Assembly: GCF_003946395.1 (NCBI RefSeq)
Contig: NZ_RHNZ01000016.1
Location: forward strand, 1-64,000
Source: Levilactobacillus fuyuanensis
GTDB lineage: Bacteria; Bacillota; Bacilli; Lactobacillales; Lactobacillaceae
Direction of reading: 5' to 3'
Length of the DNA: 64,000 nt
Notes under the pieces: model-generated
What the model was told of the DNA's origin: nothing
Databases searched by the model: none
What the model saw: only the letters and a program-made list of their open reading frames with translations
Part shown: in pieces, positions 1-6,431 of the stretch
Layout of the letters: each line of letters begins with the position of its first letter
How positions within the stretch are numbered: the stretch's first letter is position 1
Made by a program: the position numbers and the translations under genes

Positions 1-2
1 AT

Positions 3-75
3 GGAGGATTAGCTCAGTTGGGAGAGCGTCTGCCTTACAAGCAGAGGGTCACAGGTTCGAGCCCTGTATCCTCCA
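3..75 (+). tRNA. tRNA-Val (TAC)
   Basis: A cloverleaf of 73 nt has a 7-bp acceptor stem (GGAGGAT with ATCCTCC) and discriminator A. The anticodon is TAC in loop CTTACAA. It is the first member of an 18-gene tRNA array, and the window opens directly on it. Arrays of this type usually follow an rRNA operon, but that would lie outside the window. Confidence 0.95.
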
Positions 76-78
76 TAT

Positions 79-151
79 GAGCCGTTAGCTCAGTTGGTAG
101 AGCATCTGACTTTTAATCAGAGGGTCGACAGTTCGAGCCTGTCACGGCTCA
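79..151 (+). tRNA. tRNA-Lys (TTT)
   Basis: A complete 73-nt cloverleaf has anticodon TTT, acceptor GAGCCGT paired with ACGGCTC, and discriminator A. It lies only 3 nt after tRNA-Val, so the two are processed from one transcript. Confidence 0.95.
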
Positions 152-197
152 TTCGTCTTCGGACGATGAGTAATTTGATACACATGATACTGACTAT

Positions 198-270
198 GCC
201 GACTTAGCTCAGTTGGTAGAGCACCTGTCTTGTAAACAGGGGGTCGGAAGTTCGAATCTTCTAGTCGGCA
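198..270 (+). tRNA. tRNA-Thr (TGT)
   Basis: A 73-nt cloverleaf has anticodon TGT in loop CTTGTAA and acceptor GCCGACT paired with AGTCGGC. Confidence 0.95.
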
Positions 271-279
271 TTTAATTTT

Positions 280-351
280 GCGGAAGTAGTTCAGTGGTAG
301 AACATCACCTTGCCATGGTGGGGGTCGCGAGTTCGAATCTCGTCTTCCGCT
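280..351 (+). tRNA. tRNA-Gly (GCC)
   Basis: A 72-nt cloverleaf has anticodon GCC in loop TTGCCAT, acceptor GCGGAAG paired with CTTCCGC, and discriminator T. Confidence 0.95.
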
Positions 352-395
352 TAGTACCGAAAGGTATTAAGCATCATTAGTAAGTAACGTTTTTT

Positions 396-469
396 GCACC
401 CATAGCGCAACTGGATAGAGTGTCTGACTACGAATCAGAAGGTTGTAGGTTCGACTCCTACTGGGTGCA
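396..469 (+). tRNA. tRNA-Arg (ACG)
   Basis: A 74-nt cloverleaf has anticodon ACG, whose first base is expected to be edited to inosine. The acceptor is GCACCCA paired with TGGGTGC. Confidence 0.95.
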
Positions 470-475
470 TTTTAA

Positions 476-549
476 CGGGAAGTAGCTCAGCTTGGTAGAG
501 CACCTGGTTTGGGACCAGGGGGTCGCAGGTTCGAATCCTGTCTTCCCGA
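476..549 (+). tRNA. tRNA-Pro (TGG)
   Basis: A 74-nt cloverleaf has anticodon TGG in loop TTTGGGA and acceptor CGGGAAG paired with CTTCCCG. Confidence 0.95.
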
Positions 550-577
550 TTAAATAAGAATATTTTATTTAACATTT

Positions 578-651
578 CGCGGTGTAGCTCAGCTGGCTAG
601 AGCGTTCGGTTCATACCCGAGAGGTCGAGGGTTCGATCCCCCCCGCCGCGA
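578..651 (+). tRNA. tRNA-Met (CAT), elongator type
   Basis: A 74-nt cloverleaf has anticodon CAT in loop TTCATAC. The first pair is a normal C-G, and the three consecutive G-C pairs of an initiator anticodon stem are absent, so this is not the initiator. Its sequence resembles the Bacillus elongator tRNA-Met, and its place in the array (after Pro, before a second CAT gene) matches. Confidence 0.85.
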
Positions 652-665
652 TTTGGACTTGGACT

Positions 666-739
666 GGACCTTTAGCTCAGTTGGTTAGAGCAAACGGCTC
701 ATAACCGTTCGGTCGTAGGTTCGAGTCCTACAAGGTCCA
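666..739 (+). tRNA. tRNA with CAT anticodon, probably tRNA-Ile2 (lysidine type)
   Basis: A 74-nt cloverleaf has CAT in loop CTCATAA and acceptor GGACCTT paired with AAGGTCC. Order and sequence match the Bacillus trnB gene now read as tRNA-Ile with lysidine-modified CAT, which decodes AUA. Automated tools would label it Met. The identity is an inference that depends on TilS modification. Confidence 0.65.
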
Positions 740-768
740 TTACCAGAAGGACTATTGTATTGTTTTAT

Positions 769-858
769 GGAGGATTACCCAAGTCTGGCTGAAGGGAACG
801 GTCTTGAAAACCGTCAGGTGAGTAAAATCACGCGAGAGTTCGAATCTCTCATCCTCCT
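769..858 (+). tRNA. tRNA-Ser (TGA)
   Basis: A 90-nt class II tRNA with a long variable arm has anticodon TGA in loop CTTGAAA and acceptor GGAGGAT paired with ATCCTCC. Confidence 0.95.
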
Positions 859-876
859 TTGTTTCTTTAATATTAT

Positions 877-950
<74 letters not shown>

Positions 951-952
951 TT

Positions 953-1026
953 GGTCTGTTGGTCTAGTTGGTTAGGACGCCTCCCTGTCACGGAGGAGAT
1001 CACGAGTTCGAGTCTCGTACAGACCG
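953..1026 (+). tRNA. tRNA-Asp (GTC), copy 1
   Basis: A 74-nt cloverleaf has anticodon GTC and acceptor GGTCTGT paired with ACAGACC. It differs from copy 2 only in the acceptor stem. Confidence 0.95.
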
Positions 1027-1079
1027 TTGTTATGCTCGTCAGCAGAGGATAGCAACCATAATTATCTAAATGGCAAAAT

Positions 1080-1152
1080 GGCTCGGTAGCTCAGTCGGTA
1101 GAGCAATGGATTGAAGCTCCATGTGTCGGCGGTTCGATTCCGTCCCGCGCCA
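1080..1152 (+). tRNA. tRNA-Phe (GAA) with a mismatched acceptor pair
   Basis: A 73-nt cloverleaf has anticodon GAA in loop TTGAAGC. The acceptor GGCTCGG faces CCGCGCC, leaving a U-C mismatch at positions 4-69 (1083 and 1148). All other arms pair normally, and it is the only Phe tRNA in the array. Confidence 0.93.
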
Positions 1153-1173
1153 TTAAATATATCTCATTATATT

Positions 1174-1244
1174 GCGGGTATAGTTTAGTGGTAAAACCAC
1201 AGCCTTCCAAGCTGTTGTCGCGAGTTCGATTCTCGTTACCCGCT
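1174..1244 (+). tRNA. tRNA-Gly (TCC)
   Basis: A 71-nt cloverleaf has anticodon TCC in loop CTTCCAA, acceptor GCGGGTA paired with TACCCGC, and discriminator T. Confidence 0.95.
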
Positions 1245-1250
1245 TTATAT

Positions 1251-1325
<75 letters not shown>

Positions 1326-1329
1326 TTAT

Positions 1330-1417
1330 GGAGAAGTACTCAAGTGGCTGAAGAGGTGCCCCTGCTAAGGGTATAGGTCGCGGAAGCGGCGCGAGAGTTC
1401 GAATCTCTCCTTCTCCG
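1330..1417 (+). tRNA. tRNA-Ser (GCT)
   Basis: An 88-nt class II tRNA with a long variable arm has anticodon GCT, acceptor GGAGAAG paired with CTTCTCC, and discriminator G. Confidence 0.95.
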
Positions 1418-1427
1418 TTTTAGTTAT

Positions 1428-1500
1428 GACCCGTTGGTCAAGTGGTTTAAGACACCGCCCTTTCACGGCGGTAACATGGGTTCGAATCCCGTACGGGTCA
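1428..1500 (+). tRNA. tRNA-Glu (TTC)
   Basis: A 73-nt cloverleaf has anticodon TTC in loop CTTTCAC and acceptor GACCCGT paired with ACGGGTC. Confidence 0.94.
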
Positions 1501-1520
1501 TTGTTACAATTTAATATTAT

Positions 1521-1594
<74 letters not shown>

Positions 1595-1599
1595 TATTT

Positions 1600-1673
1600 G
1601 GTTCGTTGGTCTAGTTGGTTAGGACGCCTCCCTGTCACGGAGGAGATCACGAGTTCGAGTCTCGTACGGACCG
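1600..1673 (+). tRNA. tRNA-Asp (GTC), copy 2
   Basis: It matches the gene at 953-1026 except in the acceptor stem, where GGTTCGT pairs with ACGGACC. It is the last gene of the array, and a terminator follows directly. Confidence 0.95.
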
Positions 1674-1681
1674 TGAGTGAA

Positions 1682-1708
1682 GTCTTCCTTGTTGGGGAAG
1701 GCTTTTTT
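1682..1708 (+). terminator. terminator of the tRNA array
   Basis: A 7-bp stem (GTCTTCC with GGAAGGC, two G-T pairs included) is followed by six T. It ends the tRNA transcript 8 nt after the last gene. Confidence 0.85.
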
Positions 1709-1730
1709 GCTACTTAAATAATGAAAATAA

Positions 1731-1768
1731 GAAGGCGTCGTCATCCCAATGGGGGTGGCGACGCCTTC
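1731..1768 (-). terminator. terminator of the DUF2075 gene
   Basis: A long inverted repeat has arms GAAGGCGTCG and CGACGCCTTC, plus inner pairing. Read on the minus strand it is followed by a T-rich run, so it closes the gene at 1777-2994. Confidence 0.75.
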
Positions 1769-1776
1769 TGCGATAG

Positions 1777-2994
1777 TTACGCTGTATGTGTACGGAGATA
1801 GTGACGTAGCCGCGCGTCATGTGCGAAGAGGTAGAGCCCCTTAACGCCACGTTTCATCAGTACATTGATAGAGTTTAAGATGAGTTGTTGTTTGATCTGA
1901 CTGATTTCAACTGGATCGGTTAGGTCGTCACGTTTCTTAAAGGCCTCGACATCCGTGTACCGATCAAGATTAATCTGTAAGTGATCGTCGCTGTCTAGAC
2001 TGACTGGTGGGCCGAGGATAATGCCCACGTAGTTCAAGTCAAAGCCCTGACAGGTGTAAATGGAGCCAACCTCGTTGATTGTTTGGGGTAGTTCCGCCCA
2101 CGGGGTACGCGTATAGTTGTACTGATCCCATGGTAAGTGGAAGTTGCCCTCCGTAATGTAGTGTTTACCACCATCCAGTGTCGAGGGATAGCCTGATGTG
2201 GCAACAATACGGGAGAGGCCAACTTCATCATTGCGCTGAACGACCGCTTGGCGCATCTGTTCGGCGTCATCGAAGACGCGCAGGTCATAGTTGGTCCCCG
2301 TATTGGCAGGTAATGGGCGCATACGCTGGTGCGTAAAGTCATTGATCCAGTGGACCAGGTCGTCACTGGCCTGCATCCGGAACTGATGGGTCAGTCGATA
2401 CGTCGCGTGTGGGAAGGGGGCAACGAGGTGCGCTAACCGCTGCTCAGTCCAGAAGCTCTTCATTCGTAGTACCTGGGTCTCGTCAAAGACCACAATGATC
2501 ACCTTCGCTGTTGCCAGAAGTGAGCTAAGCTGATTGTGACCATAAAAATTATTGTAATGGTCGGCCTGCGACAAGAGCAGGTGGGCTTCGTCGATGACTA
2601 ACACGTCTGGCTGTATCTGCCCCTTGGCAATCTGATTAATCAGGGAGGTTGGTCGTTGGAAGTCCTTTTTTAGCAAATGGGGGTGACTGCCCGCAATCTC
2701 ACGGTACACTTTGAGAATCTCTGGATGATTGACTAGAAAATAATTCTTGGTACCGGTGAGTGGAGAATCGGCCTGTGTGCGCGCTGCAACCTGAAGCCGA
2801 TTGAAGAGGTGGGATAACACGACGCTCTTACCAGTCCCGGCATCGCCGTAAATGGTAAATACGGCTGGTCCTGCCGTGTCCAGATGATTGGTCGTGAAAG
2901 TCAGAATCTGTTGAACGAGGTGTTCCTGTTCCGCCGTGAGCGGGAGGTCGGGTGAAATCTTCGCTGTTGCTGCATTGGTTGGCTGATTGCGCAA
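1777..2994 (-). CDS. DUF2075 family ATPase (Schlafen-group-3-like helicase domain)
   Basis: This 405-residue soluble P-loop ATPase has Walker A GDAGTGKS at residues 50-57 and a DEAH Walker B at about 135-138. The long C-terminal half is typical of DUF2075 proteins (COG3410), whose ATPase core resembles superfamily 1 helicases. Known members are poorly characterised; some are linked to nucleic acid handling or defence, others are housekeeping. The start is a TTG at 2992-2994; an ATG 5 nt upstream is out of frame. The upstream Shine-Dalgarno is weak, so the start is uncertain. It stands alone between the tRNA array and an unrelated gene. The substrate cannot be inferred. Confidence 0.75.
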   Translation of the reverse strand: MRNQPTNAATAKISPDLPLTAEQEHLVQQILTFTTNHLDTAGPAVFTIYGDAGTGKSVVLSHLFNRLQVAARTQADSPLTGTKNYFLVNHPEILKVYREIAGSHPHLLKKDFQRPTSLINQIAKGQIQPDVLVIDEAHLLLSQADHYNNFYGHNQLSSLLATAKVIIVVFDETQVLRMKSFWTEQRLAHLVAPFPHATYRLTHQFRMQASDDLVHWINDFTHQRMRPLPANTGTNYDLRVFDDAEQMRQAVVQRNDEVGLSRIVATSGYPSTLDGGKHYITEGNFHLPWDQYNYTRTPWAELPQTINEVGSIYTCQGFDLNYVGIILGPPVSLDSDDHLQINLDRYTDVEAFKKRDDLTDPVEISQIKQQLILNSINVLMKRGVKGLYLFAHDARLRHYLRTHTA

Positions 2995-3058
2995 ACCATC
3001 GCCTACTTTCTAAAAAGGATGAATATGACTATTGTACCGCGAAATTTGATCGAATGAA

Positions 3059-3083
3059 AAACCCTTCAGCAACTGAAGGGTTT
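3059..3083 (-). terminator. terminator of the ABM-domain gene
   Basis: A perfect 11-bp stem (AAACCCTTCAG with CTGAAGGGTTT, loop CAA) lies just after the stop of the minus-strand gene at 3087-3599 and is followed by T-rich sequence on that strand. Confidence 0.8.
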
Positions 3084-3086
3084 ACG

Positions 3087-3599
3087 TTAAGCGTGTGTTG
3101 ACTCGTGTTTTTCTGGCGGGGCCATCTGATAGGTGGCGGCGTGGAAGTTGTTCAATGTTGTGGCATACTTGGTAAACGGTGAGAACTTGGCGGACCTACG
3201 CCAGATCATGAAGGCATCACTGCTGTCCCAAATGGTTAACAGAACGTATTCACCGCTGTTCTTGAATTTCGACAGGACCAGCATGGCTGTCATCCCGTTG
3301 GGTAAAGGTTCAGCGGCGAGTTTGTTAACCTCGCCCTCGAAGACTTTGCCGCTTTCAACATCCAGGGTGAAGTAGTTGAAACTGAAGAAGCCGTGCCAAT
3401 CTGGCTGACCGTGTTCACTCTTGACTTCGTAGTCCAGATGGCTAGTGAAGACACTTGACTGGCCTGAGACGTCCAATAGTTGTAAATCCTTAGCCCCACC
3501 AGTGGCCGCTAACAGAACAAACTGGCGGTCTGGGTTGCGTTTCACAATTCTATCCAGTAAGTCTCTACTCCCAAACGTTAAAGATAATTGATGAAGCAT
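3087..3599 (-). CDS. antibiotic biosynthesis monooxygenase (ABM)-fold protein, HmoB-like
   Basis: This 170-residue protein has a C-terminal ABM ferredoxin-like domain containing GEYVLLTIWDSSDAF, which is close in style to the haem-degrading monooxygenases HmoB/IsdG. The N-terminal half resembles the extended HmoB architecture. A haem role is an inference from family, as no haem ligand is certain by eye. The reading frame begins at 3605, but AGGAGG at 3606-3611 lies only one base before that ATG. The second ATG at 3597-3599 has proper spacing and is preferred. It diverges from the MBL gene at 3726, with a cre-like site between them. Confidence 0.65.
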   Translation of the reverse strand: MLHQLSLTFGSRDLLDRIVKRNPDRQFVLLAATGGAKDLQLLDVSGQSSVFTSHLDYEVKSEHGQPDWHGFFSFNYFTLDVESGKVFEGEVNKLAAEPLPNGMTAMLVLSKFKNSGEYVLLTIWDSSDAFMIWRRSAKFSPFTKYATTLNNFHAATYQMAPPEKHESTHA

Positions 3600-3611
3600 G
3601 CTCATCCCTCC

Positions 3612-3675
3612 TGACTTGATTTGGTTTCACTTCTATTATAAGGGTCTCACTGACAAATGCGAAACGTTTACACTC
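3612..3675. promoter_or_regulatory. divergent promoter region with a cre-like site
   Basis: Between the ABM gene and the MBL gene there is a minus-strand TATAAT (near 3636-3641 read in reverse). A palindromic core AAACGTTT sits at about 3662-3669 in a context resembling a CcpA operator (10 of 14 positions by eye). Carbon-catabolite control is therefore only a possibility. Confidence 0.35.
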
Positions 3676-3725
3676 TGCGGCTGGCGCGCTACACTAGGAA
3701 CAGAACAAATTGAGAGGATGATTCG

Positions 3726-4466
3726 ATGCAATTGACTGTATTAGGCTGTTACGGGGGCTACCCGCACAACGGGATCGGCACGAGTAGCTACTTGATCACA
3801 AGTGGGGATTACCACCTGCTGTTGGACTGTGGGAGTGGGGCACTGTTGGCGCTGGAAAAGCAGCTGAGTCCGCTACAATTAAATGCCGTGCTACTGACGC
3901 ACTACCACCACGATCACACAGCTGATTTAGGTGTTCTGCAGTACGAATGGCAACTGGCTCAAGGGGATAAGGCAGAACCGCTCTTACCGATCTATGGACA
4001 CACGGCCGATCCCTTAAACTTTGGGAGCCTAACTTGGCCTGATTCTACGGTGGGTAAAGCGTATAACCCAGCACAGACCCTCAAATTAGGGCCGTTAACA
4101 GTCGACTTTATCCCAACCCATCATCCAGTCCCAGCGTATGCGCCACGCATCACTGAGACGTCGACAGGGGCAACACTGGCGTTTACGGCGGATACGGCGG
4201 CTTTTGCTGGTCTCACGGATTGGGCAAAATCGGCAGATGTTTTGTTAGCTGATACTAATTTCTATGCTGATCATCAGGGCACGGCCTGGCACCTGACATC
4301 TACGCAGGCCGGTGAGCTAGCCAAGAATGCCGGCGTCAAGCGGCTTCTACTGACCCATTTGCCACAAACCGGTGATCTTCAGCAGTTGGCTGCGGAGGCA
4401 CAGGCAGCGGCTGGCGAAGGGATTCCCGTTGAAGTGGTTAAGCCTCAGTCTATTTATAAAATCTAA
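3726..4466 (+). CDS. MBL-fold metallo-hydrolase (YhfI / RNase Z-like)
   Basis: This 246-residue metallo-beta-lactamase-fold hydrolase has the metal motif HYHHDH at residues 59-64, a later metal-binding His in PTHHPVPAY, an Asp in ADTAAF, and a C-terminal LLTHL. The length and order resemble Bacillus YhfI and cyclic-phosphodiesterase-like MBL proteins rather than true RNase Z, which is longer. It is soluble and probably binds two zinc ions. Shine-Dalgarno GAGAGGATG precedes the ATG. The substrate is unknown. Confidence 0.8.
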   Translation: MQLTVLGCYGGYPHNGIGTSSYLITSGDYHLLLDCGSGALLALEKQLSPLQLNAVLLTHYHHDHTADLGVLQYEWQLAQGDKAEPLLPIYGHTADPLNFGSLTWPDSTVGKAYNPAQTLKLGPLTVDFIPTHHPVPAYAPRITETSTGATLAFTADTAAFAGLTDWAKSADVLLADTNFYADHQGTAWHLTSTQAGELAKNAGVKRLLLTHLPQTGDLQQLAAEAQAAAGEGIPVEVVKPQSIYKI

Positions 4467-4616
4467 TGTTAATCATTCGTTAAGAATTAATTGCACATTA
4501 ACTAATTATCGACATACACGTTGCATACCGTCACGATTTCTATCGTTAATATACAAATGGATAGATATTGTTAATTAAATTATTGCTGAAAAAGTCTTTA
4601 AATCCTTTTGGAATGC

Positions 4617-4624
4617 TGTATAAT
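4617..4624 (+). promoter_or_regulatory. probable -10 element of spx
   Basis: A consensus TATAAT at 4619-4624 lies 43 nt before the spx start in very AT-rich DNA. No convincing -35 is seen. The stretch 4467-4616 holds nothing else recognisable. Confidence 0.45.
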
Positions 4625-4666
4625 AGGTTTATTAAATCATTTATACAAGGCAAGGAGGAAAAGATT

Positions 4667-5074
4667 ATGACAGTCACGCTCTACACATCACCCAGTTGTA
4701 CATCTTGCCGTAAGGCTCGGATTTGGTTTGAAGAACATGGTATCGCGTATCGTGAACAGAATATCTTCTCTGAGCCCTTAACCGTGGATCAGATTAAATC
4801 AATTCTGCGGCTGACCGAGGACGGCACTGAAGAGATTGTCTCTAAGCGTTCGCGGGTGTACCAGAATTTAACGGTCGACTTAGACGACCTGCCATTGCGG
4901 CAACTCTACGATTTAATTCGCAAAAATCCAGGAATTCTCCGTCGACCAATCATGGTGGACGACAAGCGACTCCAAGTCGGCTTCAACGAAGAGGAGATTC
5001 GTCGTTTTCTCCCCCGCGAAGTTCGGGAATTAGAGCTAGCTCGGGCCCAACGATTAGTTAATGGTAACGAATAA
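4667..5074 (+). CDS. spx: redox-sensing transcription regulator Spx
   Basis: This 135-residue ArsC-family protein binds the alpha C-terminal domain of RNA polymerase and controls the thiol-stress response. The redox switch CTSC at residues 11-14 (SPSCTSCRK) is intact, and the C-terminal helix is rich in charged residues. The frame is open upstream to 4568, but AAGGAGGAAA directly before ATG 4667 fixes the start and gives the normal Spx length. The next gene is mecA; in Bacillus, Spx is controlled by Clp proteolysis and MecA acts with ClpC, so the pairing is functionally plausible. Confidence 0.93.
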   Translation: MTVTLYTSPSCTSCRKARIWFEEHGIAYREQNIFSEPLTVDQIKSILRLTEDGTEEIVSKRSRVYQNLTVDLDDLPLRQLYDLIRKNPGILRRPIMVDDKRLQVGFNEEEIRRFLPREVRELELARAQRLVNGNE

Positions 5075-5090
5075 GCTTAATTAGTTGCAT

Positions 5091-5136
5091 CTAACTGGAT
5101 TTGTGAGAGAATATTACTTGCAGTCCAGTTTTTTTG
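5091..5136 (+). terminator. terminator after spx
   Basis: AACTGGA at 5093-5099 pairs with TCCAGTT at 5124-5130 across a long loop, followed by a run of T. Confidence 0.65.
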
Positions 5137-5146
5137 TTATCATTAC

Positions 5147-5174
5147 TTTACAAGTAAAATAAAATGGCTAGAAT
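5147..5174 (+). promoter_or_regulatory. promoter of mecA
   Basis: TTTACA at 5147-5152 and TAGAAT at 5169-5174 are separated by 16 nt, 47 nt before the mecA start. Confidence 0.55.
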
Positions 5175-5221
5175 GAGAAACAAGGACAATACCCAAACCC
5201 ACGAGAAAGGGGTGTTATTCA

Positions 5222-5950
5222 ATGGAAATGGAACGAATCAATGAAAATACGATTCGGGTGGTCATTGGCAACGATGATCTGAGCGAACGCGGTATTACCG
5301 TCTTGGATCTATTGGGCAACCACAAACAAATCGAAGGCTTCTTCTATAGTATTTTGGAAGAGGTCGATGTTGACCACCAATTTCAAGACAACGACGCGGT
5401 CACCTTCCAGGTGCTACCAAATCGCAATGGTCTTGAATTGTTTATCAGTAAAAATGCGGATGAGGATGATGCTACGGATGTGAACGTCACAGACGCTAGT
5501 GTCGACAGCAATCACCCCGATCAAGTGTCGGACCAGATCAAGGCCCACTTGTTGGAAAAGGATGGGCAAAAGGATTTCTTCTCAAATTATAAGGCAACGA
5601 CGACCAGTAGTGACTCGAATGACATCGAAGATTATTTGAACGATGACGGGCAACCCACGACAACGCGGGTAGTCCGGTTACACACGTTTGAGGACATGAT
5701 TAGTCTGGCACGGGTACTGCATTTAGAAAATGCGGCGTCTAACCTGTACCAGTACAAGGGCGTCTACTATTTGGAATTGATTTTCTTCGTCAATGAATCA
5801 TCCCGCGAATCCATTAAGGATGAACTCTCGGTCGCGTACGAGTATGGTGACAGCACCAAGGTTGCCCCGGACGTCTTGGCCGAACACGGTAAAATGATTA
5901 TGGAACACAGTGCGCTCGAGCTCACGCGGTTCCACTTTTTAAGTGATTAG
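5222..5950 (+). CDS. mecA: adaptor protein MecA
   Basis: This 242-residue ClpC adaptor delivers substrates such as ComK to ClpCP. The N-terminal domain starts MEMERINENTIRVVIGNDDL, the family signature. An acidic linker at about 80-130 follows, then the ClpC-binding C-terminal domain. Shine-Dalgarno AAAGGGGTG lies upstream of ATG 5222. It has its own promoter and terminator, so it is monocistronic downstream of spx. Confidence 0.93.
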   Translation: MEMERINENTIRVVIGNDDLSERGITVLDLLGNHKQIEGFFYSILEEVDVDHQFQDNDAVTFQVLPNRNGLELFISKNADEDDATDVNVTDASVDSNHPDQVSDQIKAHLLEKDGQKDFFSNYKATTTSSDSNDIEDYLNDDGQPTTTRVVRLHTFEDMISLARVLHLENAASNLYQYKGVYYLELIFFVNESSRESIKDELSVAYEYGDSTKVAPDVLAEHGKMIMEHSALELTRFHFLSD

Positions 5951-5961
5951 TCTGTATTAGG

Positions 5962-6003
5962 AACGCTGGACCTTCCGCAAGTCGGGAGGTTTAGCGTTTT
6001 TTT
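5962..6003 (+). terminator. terminator after mecA
   Basis: AACGCTGGACCTTCC pairs with GGGAGGTTTAGCGTT, followed by seven T. Confidence 0.85.
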
Positions 6004-6190
6004 GTTTGTGGTAAGTTATTTAAGGAATTAGAGTTACAATTAACCCAAAGTGGCTGATAAATGATTGGCAATGTCAAAAGTTTAAAATTCAAAAATATTT
6101 ATAATAGCTCTAAACACTGATACGACAGCGACTATTGACTTATCACTATATAATTATATTTATATTAGTCCTTTAACTTTTTCGTTCTGA

Positions 6191-6431
6191 TGGTATACTA
6201 TATTTAGTGATATGAAGTGATACTTTGTGGGTTGATGATTACCGATAGCCTAGTAAGTTAACCGGTAATACTAGCCGTAATCGTTTGGGAACTGCGGTAG
6301 ACTAGCAAATCCATCACCTATCAAAATAATTTAAAATAAAAATGTTGAATGAGTTACAAGTGGCGCATAGGTTGACTAGGGGTGCGCCAAGAGTTTTACC
6401 TGATGAGGGTCGGGTGAAGGGAGTCTTGGTA
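6191..6431 (+). promoter_or_regulatory. extended -10 promoter and long structured leader of the lectin gene
   Basis: TGGTATACT at 6191-6199 is an extended -10. About 225 nt of leader follow before the ATG at 6432. The leader has nested inverted repeats (ATTACCG with CGGTAAT near 6238-6269, CTAGCCG with CGG...CTAGC near 6270-6306, and GCGCA with TGCGC near 6363-6386). No poly-T terminator is present. The upstream 6004-6190 is very AT-rich and holds no gene. Confidence 0.45.
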
